NCBI GenBank assembly: GCA_041660405.1
Contig: JBAZWL010000016.1
Coordinates: 41,088-105,087, forward strand
From: Taibaiella sp041660405
Lineage (GTDB): Bacteria; Bacteroidota; Bacteroidia; Chitinophagales; Chitinophagaceae
Direction: 5' to 3'
Length of the DNA: 64,000 bases
The position numbers and the translations under genes are program-made. Under the pieces are notes generated by a model. That model was not told where the DNA came from. It worked only from the letters and a program-made list of their open reading frames with translations, and made no database searches. Of this stretch, positions 9,016 to 18,018 are shown in pieces (the stretch's first letter is position 1; each line of letters begins with the position of its first letter).

Positions 9016-9058
9016 AATAGATCGAACAGAACTTTTTAAATGGAATAAGTGTTCAAAG

Positions 9059-9156
9059 ATCATCATCACAATTTGTGATGATGATTGTAAGAAAAACAAA
9101 GATCTTGAAGTCACAATTTACGACCTCAAGATGGCATCACAAAATGTGATACCATC
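9059..9156. repeat. three consecutive hairpins between rfbF and rfbG
   Basis: Hairpin 1 pairs ATCATCATCACAA with TTGTGATGATGAT (9059-9085). Hairpin 2 pairs ATCTTGA with TCAAGAT (9102-9132). Hairpin 3 pairs GATGGCATCACA with TGTGATACCATC with one mismatch (9130-9156). Hairpins 1 and 3 share a TCACA-TGTGA core. They fill most of the 160-base gap and could act as an RNA processing or attenuation site, or be a small repetitive element. Confidence 0.6.
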
Positions 9157-9178
9157 TCAAAATAAATAAAAAAGAAAC

Positions 9179-10237
9179 TTGACAGAAATATTTAAAAATA
9201 AAAGAGTTTTCCTTACTGGTCACACCGGCTTTAAAGGCGCGTGGTTACTACAAATATTGCATCATCTTGGAGCTGATGTAAAAGGATATTCTTTAGCGCC
9301 GGAACAGGAGAATGATCTGTATAATCAGATTAATGGAGATAAGTTGTGCTATGCTTCCGTAACCGGCGATGTGTTGGACAGTCATTTGCTAAAAGGCGAA
9401 CTCATACGCTTCGAGCCGGATTATGTTTTTCATCTCGCAGCACAATCACTGGTACGCCGCAGCTATCAACAACCAGTTGATACTTTTGCCGTAAATGTAA
9501 TGGGTACTGTGAATGTACTGGATGCCATGCATAGTTTGGAAAAGCCTTGTATTGGTATTATGATAACTACGGATAAGGTGTATGAGAATAATGAAACGGG
9601 TACCGCTTTTAAAGAAGATGAAAAACTGGGAGGCTACGATCCGTATTCGGCCAGTAAAGCTGCAGCAGAAATAGCAATATCCTCCTTCCGCAATTCGTTT
9701 TTTAATCCATTGAAATATGATGTACATCATAAAGCTATCGCGTCCGTAAGAGCCGGCAATGTAATAGGTGGTGGTGATTATTCTGCAGATCGTATTATAC
9801 CTGATATTGTAAGGTCTATAAGCAGAGATGAAGATGTGGTGCTTCGTAATCCTAAAGCGGTAAGGCCCTGGCAGCATGTATTGGAGCCATTGTTTGCCTA
9901 TCTTTCTTTAGCTGAGAAATTGACTAATGATCCGATAGAACTTGCAACAGCTTATAATATCGGTCCTGATAAAGATGATGTGCTGGATGTAGAAACGGTA
10001 ACCAGGAAATTTATCCAATATTACGGTAAAGGAAACTATAGAATAGAAAATGATGGACAACAACCTCATGAAGCACAATTGCTCATGCTGGACAATAGCA
10101 GGATTAAAGACACAATAGGGTTACAACCAAAATATAATGCTGATAAGGCTATACAACTTACGGCGGAATGGTATGCCAACAAAGAGCTTACTGCTCACGA
10201 AAAATGCATGGAGCAAATCGGGAATTATTTAACCTGA
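9179..10237 (+). CDS. rfbG: CDP-glucose 4,6-dehydratase
   Basis: A 352-residue extended short-chain dehydrogenase. The NAD-binding loop is GHTGFKGAWL at residues 14-23, the catalytic Thr sits in ITTDKVY, and the Tyr-Lys pair is in DPYSASKAAAE. GGGDYSADRIIPDIVR and RPWQHVLEPL are typical of RfbG. The product is CDP-4-dehydro-6-deoxyglucose. The start is TTG at 9179; the N-terminus TEIFKNKRVFLTGHTGFKGAW aligns with the family only from here. No rfbH-type dehydrase follows, so later steps must be encoded elsewhere. Confidence 0.95.
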   Translation: MTEIFKNKRVFLTGHTGFKGAWLLQILHHLGADVKGYSLAPEQENDLYNQINGDKLCYASVTGDVLDSHLLKGELIRFEPDYVFHLAAQSLVRRSYQQPVDTFAVNVMGTVNVLDAMHSLEKPCIGIMITTDKVYENNETGTAFKEDEKLGGYDPYSASKAAAEIAISSFRNSFFNPLKYDVHHKAIASVRAGNVIGGGDYSADRIIPDIVRSISRDEDVVLRNPKAVRPWQHVLEPLFAYLSLAEKLTNDPIELATAYNIGPDKDDVLDVETVTRKFIQYYGKGNYRIENDGQQPHEAQLLMLDNSRIKDTIGLQPKYNADKAIQLTAEWYANKELTAHEKCMEQIGNYLT

Positions 10238-10272
10238 TTTTGATCATGCACTTACGTTAACTGAATTGATTT

Positions 10273-10875
10273 ATGAGTTCTACTGAAAATACAATATTAG
10301 GATTAAAGCTACCTACCGATCCACGTTGGGTAGATATAGCTGCTATATCTTTACAGGATATTTTAACCGATCATGCATTTTGTGAGCAAAAAGCAGCGAC
10401 ACAATTCATTTCTCTTATTCAGAAATACCATGATAGAACAGAGCTGGTAGAAGCCCTTGCACCGGTAGTTACAGAAGAGTGGGGGCACTTCCGGATGGTA
10501 TTGGCTGAACTGAAAAAGCGTGGCCTTACATTTGGTAAACAAAGAAAAGATGAGTATGTAAATCAGTTGTTGCTAAACGAACCCAAGAGCATTTCCAGTG
10601 AAGAAAGATTGCTGCATAAACTGATCATCTGCGCGTTAATAGAAGCAAGAAGTTGTGAGCGTTTTCGTTTATTAAGTTTGCATATTGAAGAAGAAGCACT
10701 ACGTAATTTCTATCATAAATTCATGATTTCCGAAGCAGGGCATTATCGTTTATTCCTTGATATTGCCAAAGTTTATTTTGATGACGAATTGGTACGGAAA
10801 ACCTGGCTGGACTGGCTTGCAATAGAAAAGAATATTTTAAAGGAACTTAAACCGCGTGGTGACAGAATGCACTAA
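10273..10875 (+). CDS. miaE: tRNA-(ms2io6A)-hydroxylase MiaE-like
   Basis: A 200-residue ferritin-like diiron protein. Carboxylate/His ligands are seen in DHAFCEQKAA, EEWGHFRMVL, EARSCERFRLL and SEAGHYRLFL, which give the ExxH repeats of the MiaE fold. MiaE hydroxylates the isopentenyl group of ms2i6A37 in tRNA. The Bacteroidota members match this length and the N-terminal PTDPRWVD. The last 20 bases overlap a possible upstream extension of the next gene, but kdsA is better started later. Confidence 0.88.
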   Translation: MSSTENTILGLKLPTDPRWVDIAAISLQDILTDHAFCEQKAATQFISLIQKYHDRTELVEALAPVVTEEWGHFRMVLAELKKRGLTFGKQRKDEYVNQLLLNEPKSISSEERLLHKLIICALIEARSCERFRLLSLHIEEEALRNFYHKFMISEAGHYRLFLDIAKVYFDDELVRKTWLDWLAIEKNILKELKPRGDRMH

Positions 10876-10945
10876 TCTTTCTAGAATCAAGAAAATAAGA
10901 CTCAATATTCAACTACCAATAATCAATTTCCAATTTCAAATAGTA

Positions 10946-11758
10946 ATGAAAGACCTCTTTCAATCGAAACATAATCCTGATAATTTCTTCCTGATGGCTG
11001 GTCCTTGTGCTATAGAAGGCGAAGAAATTGTTATGCAAATTGCCGAACGTATTATCGCCATAACAGATAAATTGAATATCCCTCTGGTATTTAAAGGCTC
11101 TTACCGCAAAGCCAACCGCACACGGCTGGATAGCTTCACCGGAATTGGCGATGAAAAAGCATTGAAGATACTTGCCAAGGTTAAGTCAACATTCAATATC
11201 CCTGTTGTAACTGATATACACGCGGCTAATGAAGCTGCTATGGCAGCAGAGTATGTAGATGTATTACAAATACCGGCTTTCCTTTGTCGCCAGACTGATA
11301 TACTTGTTGCTGCTGCCGAAACAGGGAAATATGTAAATGTGAAAAAAGGCCAATTCCTGGCTCCTGAATCCATGCAGTTTGCTGTTGATAAAATAAAGCA
11401 AAGCGGTAATGAACATGTAATACTCACTGACAGAGGTACAACATTCGGATACCAGGATCTTGTGGTAGATTATAGAGGAATCCCAACCATGCGTAATATG
11501 GGTGTTCCCGTTGTTATGGATTGTACGCATTCCTTACAGCAACCCAATCAAACCAGCGGTGTAACCGGAGGCAATCCAGCCATGATTGAAACGATAGCCA
11601 GGGCTGCTATTGCCGTAGGAGCTGAGGGCCTTTTCATAGAAACACATCCCGACCCTAAAAATGCGAAATCAGATGGTGCTAATATGTTGCATCTTGATTT
11701 GCTGGAAGGGTTGATGGAGAAAATGTGTGTATTGAGAGCGGCTGTAATTAAGCTTTGA
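10946..11758 (+). CDS. kdsA: 3-deoxy-8-phosphooctulonate synthase (KDO-8-P synthase)
   Basis: KdsA condenses phosphoenolpyruvate with arabinose-5-phosphate for lipopolysaccharide inner core. Motifs include FLMAGPCAIEGEE at the N-terminus, FKGSYRKANRTR (phosphate binding), DIHAANEA, LQIPAFLCRQTD, KKGQFLAPE, DRGTTFGYQDLVVD and DCTHSLQQPN. I start it at ATG 10946 (MKDLFQ): the 30 codons before it read as unrelated sequence and family members begin close to this point. It fits the surface-polysaccharide setting. Confidence 0.95.
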   Translation: MKDLFQSKHNPDNFFLMAGPCAIEGEEIVMQIAERIIAITDKLNIPLVFKGSYRKANRTRLDSFTGIGDEKALKILAKVKSTFNIPVVTDIHAANEAAMAAEYVDVLQIPAFLCRQTDILVAAAETGKYVNVKKGQFLAPESMQFAVDKIKQSGNEHVILTDRGTTFGYQDLVVDYRGIPTMRNMGVPVVMDCTHSLQQPNQTSGVTGGNPAMIETIARAAIAVGAEGLFIETHPDPKNAKSDGANMLHLDLLEGLMEKMCVLRAAVIKL

Positions 11759-11815
11759 TTGACAAATATAATTCTTGGATATATCGTTCTTATAAATATT
11801 TCGGATTGAAAAAAC

Positions 11816-12592
11816 TTATTGAATATCTTCATTTACAATAATCGTTATTTCCCCAAAAATATAATAGGAGAACTTATTGAAAGTCCTGTTAATCGCATTA
11901 AAAAAAGGTTGAGCAGTGCCTGGTTCAATCCAATCATGCAATTCAATAATTACAGTCTTAACTTTTTTAAGCCATAGGTCACAGTGTTCATCAAACAAAT
12001 ATTTCTCTGCTGTTTCTATATCCAATTTTAGCAGATCAATGGTATTCAGGTTGAACTGTGACATGATGTCGGGTATAGACATACTTCTTATAGCCGAAGG
12101 GTCATTGGCGTCATTTGTTTCCTCAACCACCATGCCCCATTTTCCCTGATTAAATTTGTCATAAACCTTCAAAAGGGCATTCTTATTCCATATCCCGGTA
12201 TTTACCAATGAAACATCCTTGTAGTTTTTCAAGTTTTTTTGCATCATTGCAAAATTCTCTTTATCGGGCTCTATGGCAATAATTTGAGCTTCCGGAAATT
12301 TATTTTTCATAAACACAGAGAATAGGCCAATGTTAGATCCACCATCAATGATTGTTTTGGGATTGATATTGATCATTTTGAGTCCATATTCTCTTGAAGC
12401 AAAAACCTGATGAAATGTTGGAATGTCAGATGAATTCTTTCTAAGATAGATTTTCTCTTTAGCATCCTTTATTTTGACTACACCTGTTCTGTTGAATAAG
12501 AATTTCAAACTAAGTTTAATTCCTTCCCATGGACCATACAGGAAAAAATAACGAGGTAAAGATTCAAGTGTCTTTTTGAAACTATTGTTCAT
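11816..12592 (-). CDS. FkbM family methyltransferase
   Basis: A 258-residue class I methyltransferase of the FkbM type. The SAM-binding motif I is TIIDGGSNIGLFSVF, with acidic loop IIAIEPDKENFAMMQKNL and motif IV in IDLLKLDIETAEKYLF. Such enzymes commonly O-methylate sugars in glycans. Together with the adjacent glycosyltransferase on the same strand it probably acts on a cell-surface polysaccharide. The acceptor is unknown. Confidence 0.88.
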   Translation of the reverse strand: MNNSFKKTLESLPRYFFLYGPWEGIKLSLKFLFNRTGVVKIKDAKEKIYLRKNSSDIPTFHQVFASREYGLKMININPKTIIDGGSNIGLFSVFMKNKFPEAQIIAIEPDKENFAMMQKNLKNYKDVSLVNTGIWNKNALLKVYDKFNQGKWGMVVEETNDANDPSAIRSMSIPDIMSQFNLNTIDLLKLDIETAEKYLFDEHCDLWLKKVKTVIIELHDWIEPGTAQPFFNAINRTFNKFSYYIFGEITIIVNEDIQ

Positions 12593-12625
12593 TTAAATTA
12601 GATAGATTGAATTAGAATTATTTTG

Positions 12626-13543
12626 TTAATACCAAAGCCTTGCTCCTACTTTATCAAGATATGCCATGGACTTCCTGCTGATTTTTGTTGCCGGGACGTT
12701 CTTTTTAAATCCGGTTACTTTTTTTAGAATCTGGCTAAATCCGACAAGATTAAATCTCGTTTTTTTTAGAAACTGAAGTCCCCACATAAATACTGTAGAA
12801 TAGAAGTATTTTTGCGGGAGATAACGCCAGGCAACCTTTGATTTATTTAACCACATCATGCCTAATTTTTGACTGTTGGTCACTCTCCCTTCTGGCGATT
12901 CCTTATGAAATACTTTGATCTGATGATCGAAGGCAATAGTGTAACCGGCATCAATAACCCTGTAGCTTAAATCATATTCTTCCATTCCATAAAAGAAATC
13001 GGAAGGGTATAATCCTGTTTTGGCAAATAGTTCTTTCTTCATAAGGTGCGCTGCACCGGTGAAATAGTAAGTTAAGAACCATTCTTTATTTTGGTATCTT
13101 TTAAAGTCCTTATGTGGAAAGGCAGATATTTGTCTTTCTTTGGTTGAATAGTAGAAAATATTGAAAGTGATAATTGCAGTATTATGTTCAATATATCTTT
13201 CCCCAGTAAATAAAGTAGCTGCAATTGCAACAGCATTATTATCGTAAAATTCCACGTCATCATCAAGGAACATCAGATATTCAGCTGTTGCAAGTTGGAT
13301 AAGATAATTCCTCCCTTTTGCAACACCTAAATTCTCTGAATGCTTTATATATTTTACAGGCAGATCAGGATGCTGGTCAATGAAATCTTCAATGATTTGG
13401 TAAGAGGTTGTAGAAGCATTGTTGAGAAGTAAAATTTCTTTGACATGCTTTGTTTTATCCTCTTGGTTATTTATACTTTGAAGCAAAGAAAGAGTGTCTT
13501 CCGGTCGGTTGTATGTAATGATTAAGATGCTTAGAGACGCCAT
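12626..13543 (-). CDS. family 2 glycosyltransferase
   Basis: A 305-residue GT-A glycosyltransferase. It starts LSILIITYNRPEDTLSLL, has the DxD-type metal site in YLMFLDDDVEFYD, and the second conserved region FYGMEEYDLSYRVIDAGY with the general-base acidic residues. The C-terminus is hydrophilic and helical, so it is probably cytoplasmic-face associated without true membrane spans. It lies 33 bases upstream of the FkbM gene and is likely cotranscribed with it. Confidence 0.9.
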   Translation of the reverse strand: MASLSILIITYNRPEDTLSLLQSINNQEDKTKHVKEILLLNNASTTSYQIIEDFIDQHPDLPVKYIKHSENLGVAKGRNYLIQLATAEYLMFLDDDVEFYDNNAVAIAATLFTGERYIEHNTAIITFNIFYYSTKERQISAFPHKDFKRYQNKEWFLTYYFTGAAHLMKKELFAKTGLYPSDFFYGMEEYDLSYRVIDAGYTIAFDHQIKVFHKESPEGRVTNSQKLGMMWLNKSKVAWRYLPQKYFYSTVFMWGLQFLKKTRFNLVGFSQILKKVTGFKKNVPATKISRKSMAYLDKVGARLWY

Positions 13544-13616
13544 AGTAATGCTAATCTATAAAAGACTCGAATATACAGATTATGACCATAATAATAATTG
13601 ATTAGTATAGAATGAT

Positions 13617-15536
13617 TTATCTGATCAACGTAATATCTCCCTTATAGAACTTTATTTCCGGATTTTCCCTAAGCGTAATTCTTGTATAGTACATAAAAGT
13701 TCCGCTATCAACCTTTTTCCCTTTGAACGTTCCATCCCAGCCTTTTGTCGGATCAGCTGTTAAAAATACTCTTTCGCCATATCTGTTATAAATACTGAGT
13801 TCAAATTTTGCAACCGAACATCCTTCGCTGAGCCTCACCAAAAATTTATCATTAATGCCGTCACCATTGGGAGAAAAAGCATTCGGAACTAAAGTAATGC
13901 AATCGCATTCCTTGCTGGTTATTGCTATCGTGTCAGCACTGGTACAATCCGGATATGTAGTAATCTGTAACCAGTATTTACCGGCATCTATATTATTAAG
14001 CGCCGGGTTATTATTGCCATTATTCCAAAGATAGGCTGCCCCCGGGTAAAATACTTCTGAAGCAAGGTTTGTTGTAGTAAGTTCGCAAATAGCGCTGTCT
14101 GGTCCGAGATTTACTACAGGTTTTTCATTGAAAGTTACCATAACTGTGTCTGTAACCTTACATCCATCCAAATCTACAGAAACCCAATAAAGGCCCGATT
14201 CTGTTACGGTAAGGCTAGGGGTTTGTGCTCCCGTGCTCCATAAATAACTGTCAGCATTATTATTACTTGACTGAAGTGTATAAGATGCTCCCTCGCAAAA
14301 AGTAGTATCAGGACCGAGATTCTGCTCATTGGTAAAATAAACAATGGTTGTATCGTATGCTTTACAGCCATAAAGTGAAGATATTTCTGCAGAGTAGCTT
14401 CCTTCACCATTTACAAGAATGGAGGATGTATTGGCTCCGGTGTTCCAAAGATAACTGGAGGCATAAATACTATTGATGTTCAATTCAAAAACTGTAGTTG
14501 GACAAACGGTTGTATCTGTAAAAGCAAGAAAATCCTGGTCTATTGTGTCAATCCGCACGATGGATATGTTGGATTCTGCATGGCAGTTTGCATTTTGGGT
14601 AATTCCTTGCGGAGATACCCGGTATCTAATCCAATACTCGGCAGGTGCGACAACGGTATTAAAAGTAAAGAGTTGAGTATTTGTTGGTGACAAAGAGCCC
14701 GAATTGTTCCAGGAGCTTCCTGCATCAGTACTATATTGCCACTGATAATTCGGGTTGGTATACACGCCTGGCGTGATATTTCCTGTGAAATTAATATTGG
14801 TACTTTGACATAAAGTGGTATCCAGTAAGGGCTGAATAAGTGCATCAGGAACACAAGGACTTATTGTTATATCGTCAAGTGCTACATCATTTCCATAGCC
14901 TGAACCTGAAGTATTATTAATTAATTGTAGTTTAACTGTTGTATTGCTTCCATTTGAGAATAGTACCGTGTATTGATGCCATGAGCCATCTGTAGCTACA
15001 TTGCCCGTTATCTGTTGCGCAATAACGTTGTTGGAGGGATCCAGAATTTTCATCGTAAAATTGGGATACTCAATAAATGAAGACCCTGCGACTACCATTG
15101 GATGGGTAGGAGCCATAAGATTTATCAACCAGATTGAATATTGTAATGTAGTATTAGGACATAAACCAGTCATCACATATTCAACAACAGTATCCCCAAT
15201 CTGATCAGGCATATTTATACCCATAAACAATCCATTGGGATTTCCTGTATGATCATTTGAATTTAACCAATTAGGGGCCGGACCAAAAACAGATGAATTT
15301 TTGACCAAGCCTGAAGTATTCGCACCCGGAAGTGATCCACTTGTTTGTAAAATAGTGTTTGTAGTCAACCCCGGAGCATAAGTGCTTAAAGGAAAATACC
15401 AGGACTGGCTTTGATTACCTTGTCCGAAAGTAAAATTAAGAATAGGCGGCCCGATAATTCCGTTACATACAGTTGTCTGAGCTGATAATCCGGGACATAA
15501 ACCAACGATGACCGCGAATAAAAGGATTTTTTTCAT
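13617..15536 (-). CDS. secreted surface protein with T9SS type B (gliding-associated) C-terminal domain
   Basis: A 639-residue exported protein with signal peptide (KKILLFAVIVGLCPGLSAQ). The N-terminal part has a jelly-roll-like domain (TLQYSIWLINLMAP, DVALDDITISPC). It is followed by several PKD/Ig-like repeats of the LGPDTTFCEGASYTLQ and YLWSTGAQTPSLTV style. The C-terminal 90 residues, from VPNAFSPNGDGINDKF through YNRYGERVF to the last residues, are the gliding-motility-associated sorting domain. It should be delivered to the surface by the type IX system. Ligand unknown; adhesion is a guess. Confidence 0.92.
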   Translation of the reverse strand: MKKILLFAVIVGLCPGLSAQTTVCNGIIGPPILNFTFGQGNQSQSWYFPLSTYAPGLTTNTILQTSGSLPGANTSGLVKNSSVFGPAPNWLNSNDHTGNPNGLFMGINMPDQIGDTVVEYVMTGLCPNTTLQYSIWLINLMAPTHPMVVAGSSFIEYPNFTMKILDPSNNVIAQQITGNVATDGSWHQYTVLFSNGSNTTVKLQLINNTSGSGYGNDVALDDITISPCVPDALIQPLLDTTLCQSTNINFTGNITPGVYTNPNYQWQYSTDAGSSWNNSGSLSPTNTQLFTFNTVVAPAEYWIRYRVSPQGITQNANCHAESNISIVRIDTIDQDFLAFTDTTVCPTTVFELNINSIYASSYLWNTGANTSSILVNGEGSYSAEISSLYGCKAYDTTIVYFTNEQNLGPDTTFCEGASYTLQSSNNNADSYLWSTGAQTPSLTVTESGLYWVSVDLDGCKVTDTVMVTFNEKPVVNLGPDSAICELTTTNLASEVFYPGAAYLWNNGNNNPALNNIDAGKYWLQITTYPDCTSADTIAITSKECDCITLVPNAFSPNGDGINDKFLVRLSEGCSVAKFELSIYNRYGERVFLTADPTKGWDGTFKGKKVDSGTFMYYTRITLRENPEIKFYKGDITLIR

Positions 15537-15733
15537 GGTGTCAAACTTTATTTATTTCTGTATGCCCTTACAAAAATACATTGGTGATTTTAGGAAAATA
15601 TTAAGAATCAAAAGTAAAGAAAATTTAACATGGAAGAGATATCCTTAAAATTTGACGAATCTTTTTAGATGTGTATATAATAATGTAAATAGTATTTTGG
15701 CGATCTTTCAGAATTGTCAGATCTTACAGCGTT

Positions 15734-16393
15734 ATGAAATTCGTATTTGCCATTTTACTTTTATTATCGACTAACGCTTTTGGCCAATACAGGCCAGAGG
15801 AAAACCCTCTCTTCAACGGAGAAAGAAAATTTACAGGTGGTTTGGTAGCGGGCATCAATGCTTGCCAGGTAGATGGTGATTATCTAAACGGCTATCATAA
15901 ACTGGGCATAAATGTCGGCGCCGTTGCCTTTGTTAATTTTACAAGTAGGATAGCTGCCAGCTTGGAGCTACTGTATTCACAGAAAGGAAGTTACAGTGTA
16001 ACTACGAGTGAGTCTCCATATTTTGGAACTTACTTTGCTAAATATTCTATCCAGCTCAATTACGCCGAATTGCCTTTGGTGTTTCATTATTACATCACTC
16101 CGAGATACCACTTAGGTATTGGTGCGTCTTACAATGTGTTGATCGGCTCGAAGGAAATGTATAACGATGCCAGTTTTAATACCATTATCGATCCTGAAAT
16201 TTATCCGTTTAACAGACAGACTTTTGATGGCCTATTAAGCGGAAATGTAGTATTGTGGAGAGGGCTTATGCTGAATGTCCGATATCAATATTCATTGACA
16301 ACCATAAGAAAACTTCAAAATATACCTGCAGGTCTTGGTTTTGAAAATCAGAAGAATAACATGTTTACCTTTCGGTTTATGTACCTATTTTAG
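15734..16393 (+). CDS. outer-membrane beta-barrel protein (PorT-like)
   Basis: A 219-residue protein with a signal peptide (KFVFAILLLLSTNAFGQ). Alternating beta strands follow, such as FTGGLVAGINACQVDGD, IAASLELLYSQKGSY and YAELPLVFHYYITPRYHLGIGASYN, ending in an aromatic C-terminus (FTFRFMYLF) as expected of an outer-membrane barrel. It resembles the small OMP_b-brl_2/PorT barrels of Bacteroidota, whose exact roles are mostly unknown. Confidence 0.85.
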   Translation: MKFVFAILLLLSTNAFGQYRPEENPLFNGERKFTGGLVAGINACQVDGDYLNGYHKLGINVGAVAFVNFTSRIAASLELLYSQKGSYSVTTSESPYFGTYFAKYSIQLNYAELPLVFHYYITPRYHLGIGASYNVLIGSKEMYNDASFNTIIDPEIYPFNRQTFDGLLSGNVVLWRGLMLNVRYQYSLTTIRKLQNIPAGLGFENQKNNMFTFRFMYLF

Positions 16394-17574
16394 TCTGCAA
16401 GCATATTGAGTGCTATATAACTCATCAATCCGGCGCCGGTTTTCAAGGCGTCTTCATCAATATCAAAATGGGAATTATGTACCGGGAGCGTGTACTTTTC
16501 ATCATTATGATTCGTGCCGATCCTGAAGAAACAACCTTTGGTATGCAGTGTATAAAAACTAAAATCTTCAGCACCCATACGTAAATCCAGGTTTCTTATG
16601 TTTTCATTGCCCAAAAAATCTTTCGCAAAGGAAGAGGCGCGATCTGTAGTTGCCGGATCATTAAAGAGGGAAGGGTAGCCATCCGGAATATCAACTATAG
16701 CCTCTGCTCCAAATGCTAATGCTATTTGCGATGTTATTGTGCGGACGTGTTGCAATGCTTCTTTGCGCCACTGTTCATCAAAAGTTCGTAAAGTACCAAT
16801 AATCTCAACACTATCCGGTATGATATTGGTTGCAGTGCCACCAGATATTTTTCCAAACGTAAGTACGGTAGGAGATAACGGATTGCTTTTTCTGGAGACA
16901 ACTTGCTGTAAGCCGGTTATTACCATAGCGGCTACTGCTATAGGATCTACCGTTTGTTGTGGTAATGCGGCATGCCCGCCTTTACCTTTTATTGTAATAT
17001 ATATTTCATCGGCACTGGCCATATACTGTCCACCTCTGAAGCCTGCAGTTCCTGCTGGTAATTGAGGGTAAACATGCAAGCCGAGGATGGCTTCTGGCTT
17101 TGGATTTTCCAGCACGCCTTCTTTAATCATCAGGCTCGCACCACCGGGATTTTTTTCTTCACCGGGTTGGAATATAAGCTTAATGGTGCCTTCAAATTGT
17201 TCTTTATATTGTTGTAAGATGTTTGCTGCGCCCAGCAGGCAGGCAGTGTGCACATCATGTCCGCAGGCATGCATAACGCCCGGATTCTTTGATTTATAGT
17301 CTGTTTCGTTCTCTTCAAAAATGGGAAGAGCATCCATGTCCGCACGTAAAGCAATACATTTCTTTTGTGGGTTTTTGCCTTCAATTAAGGCTACAAGCCC
17401 TGTGCCTGCTACGCCTTTTTGGTAAGGTATAGCAAGTTTATCCAGTTCCGATGCTACGAAAGCAGCTGTTTCATATTCCTGGTAGGAGAGTTCAGGATGT
17501 TGGTGAATGTGCCTGCGTATCCGGATCAGATCGGGAAGCAATGTTTCTGCAAGGTTTTTTACAGCATTAATCAT
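16390..17574 (-). CDS. M20 family amidohydrolase (N-acyl-L-amino-acid amidohydrolase-like)
   Basis: A 394-residue M20D metallopeptidase. Zinc ligands and catalytic residues are seen in ALRADMDALPI, MHACGHDVHTACLLG, FQPGEEKNPGGAS and LGLHVYP. The dimerisation (lid) domain starts at ADEIYITIKGKGGHAALPQQ, and MGAEDFSFY is the C-terminal ligand region. Members hydrolyse N-acyl amino acids or hippurate-type amides. Its start overlaps the end of the SPOR gene by 8 bases, and its own end overlaps the convergent beta-barrel gene by 4. Confidence 0.93.
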   Translation of the reverse strand: MINAVKNLAETLLPDLIRIRRHIHQHPELSYQEYETAAFVASELDKLAIPYQKGVAGTGLVALIEGKNPQKKCIALRADMDALPIFEENETDYKSKNPGVMHACGHDVHTACLLGAANILQQYKEQFEGTIKLIFQPGEEKNPGGASLMIKEGVLENPKPEAILGLHVYPQLPAGTAGFRGGQYMASADEIYITIKGKGGHAALPQQTVDPIAVAAMVITGLQQVVSRKSNPLSPTVLTFGKISGGTATNIIPDSVEIIGTLRTFDEQWRKEALQHVRTITSQIALAFGAEAIVDIPDGYPSLFNDPATTDRASSFAKDFLGNENIRNLDLRMGAEDFSFYTLHTKGCFFRIGTNHNDEKYTLPVHNSHFDIDEDALKTGAGLMSYIALNMLAD

Positions 17575-18001
17575 CGTCTTCGGTGTCGTTATCTTTATTT
17601 TTACGTACGGTATTAATATTTACTACATCCGGAACTATCATACAAGGATTGAATCTTGCAGACACTTTATTATAGAGATCCATGGCTTCCCTGCGGCTTT
17701 TGAAGTCTCCAACTCTCACCCTGAATTGAGGATTATTATATACCAGGTAAGAACGGACTCCAGGAAAAGCTCTCATAAAATCAAGCTTGGCTTGCGATGC
17801 TTTTTTGCGATCATTACCATTATAGATCTGAACCCGGAAACCTCTTACTTTACCAATGAAGGCACGATTAGTATTTGTTGGCTTACTAACTACAACTGCC
17901 AGTCTTTGATCTGCATGAATATTTACAGATCCGGTATCGGCTTGTTGTGCGATAGCAGAATATCCCAGGAAAATCAATAATAGTACTAAAGCATTTTTCA
18001 T
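17567..18001 (-). CDS. SPOR-domain protein
   Basis: A 144-residue exported protein with signal peptide (LVLLLIFLGYSAIAQQ). A single SPOR domain covers about residues 52-130 (GFRVQIYNGNDRKKASQAKL and FRVRVGDFKSRREAMDLYNK). SPOR domains bind denuded glycan strands at division sites. The short acidic tail ends in EDDD. It lies between deoC and the M20 gene in a tight minus-strand cluster. Confidence 0.9.
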   Translation of the reverse strand: MKNALVLLLIFLGYSAIAQQADTGSVNIHADQRLAVVVSKPTNTNRAFIGKVRGFRVQIYNGNDRKKASQAKLDFMRAFPGVRSYLVYNNPQFRVRVGDFKSRREAMDLYNKVSARFNPCMIVPDVVNINTVRKNKDNDTEDDD

Positions 18002-18018
18002 ATTAAAATGGATGTCTT

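Noticed and set aside
8891..9169. A 92-codon plus-strand frame over the end of rfbF and the hairpins
   Set aside because: It overlaps rfbF in another frame and its tail is simply the translated hairpins; no start signal is seen.
10856..10945. Upstream extension of kdsA
   Set aside because: The 30 extra codons overlap miaE and read as unlike KdsA. The family begins close to ATG 10946.
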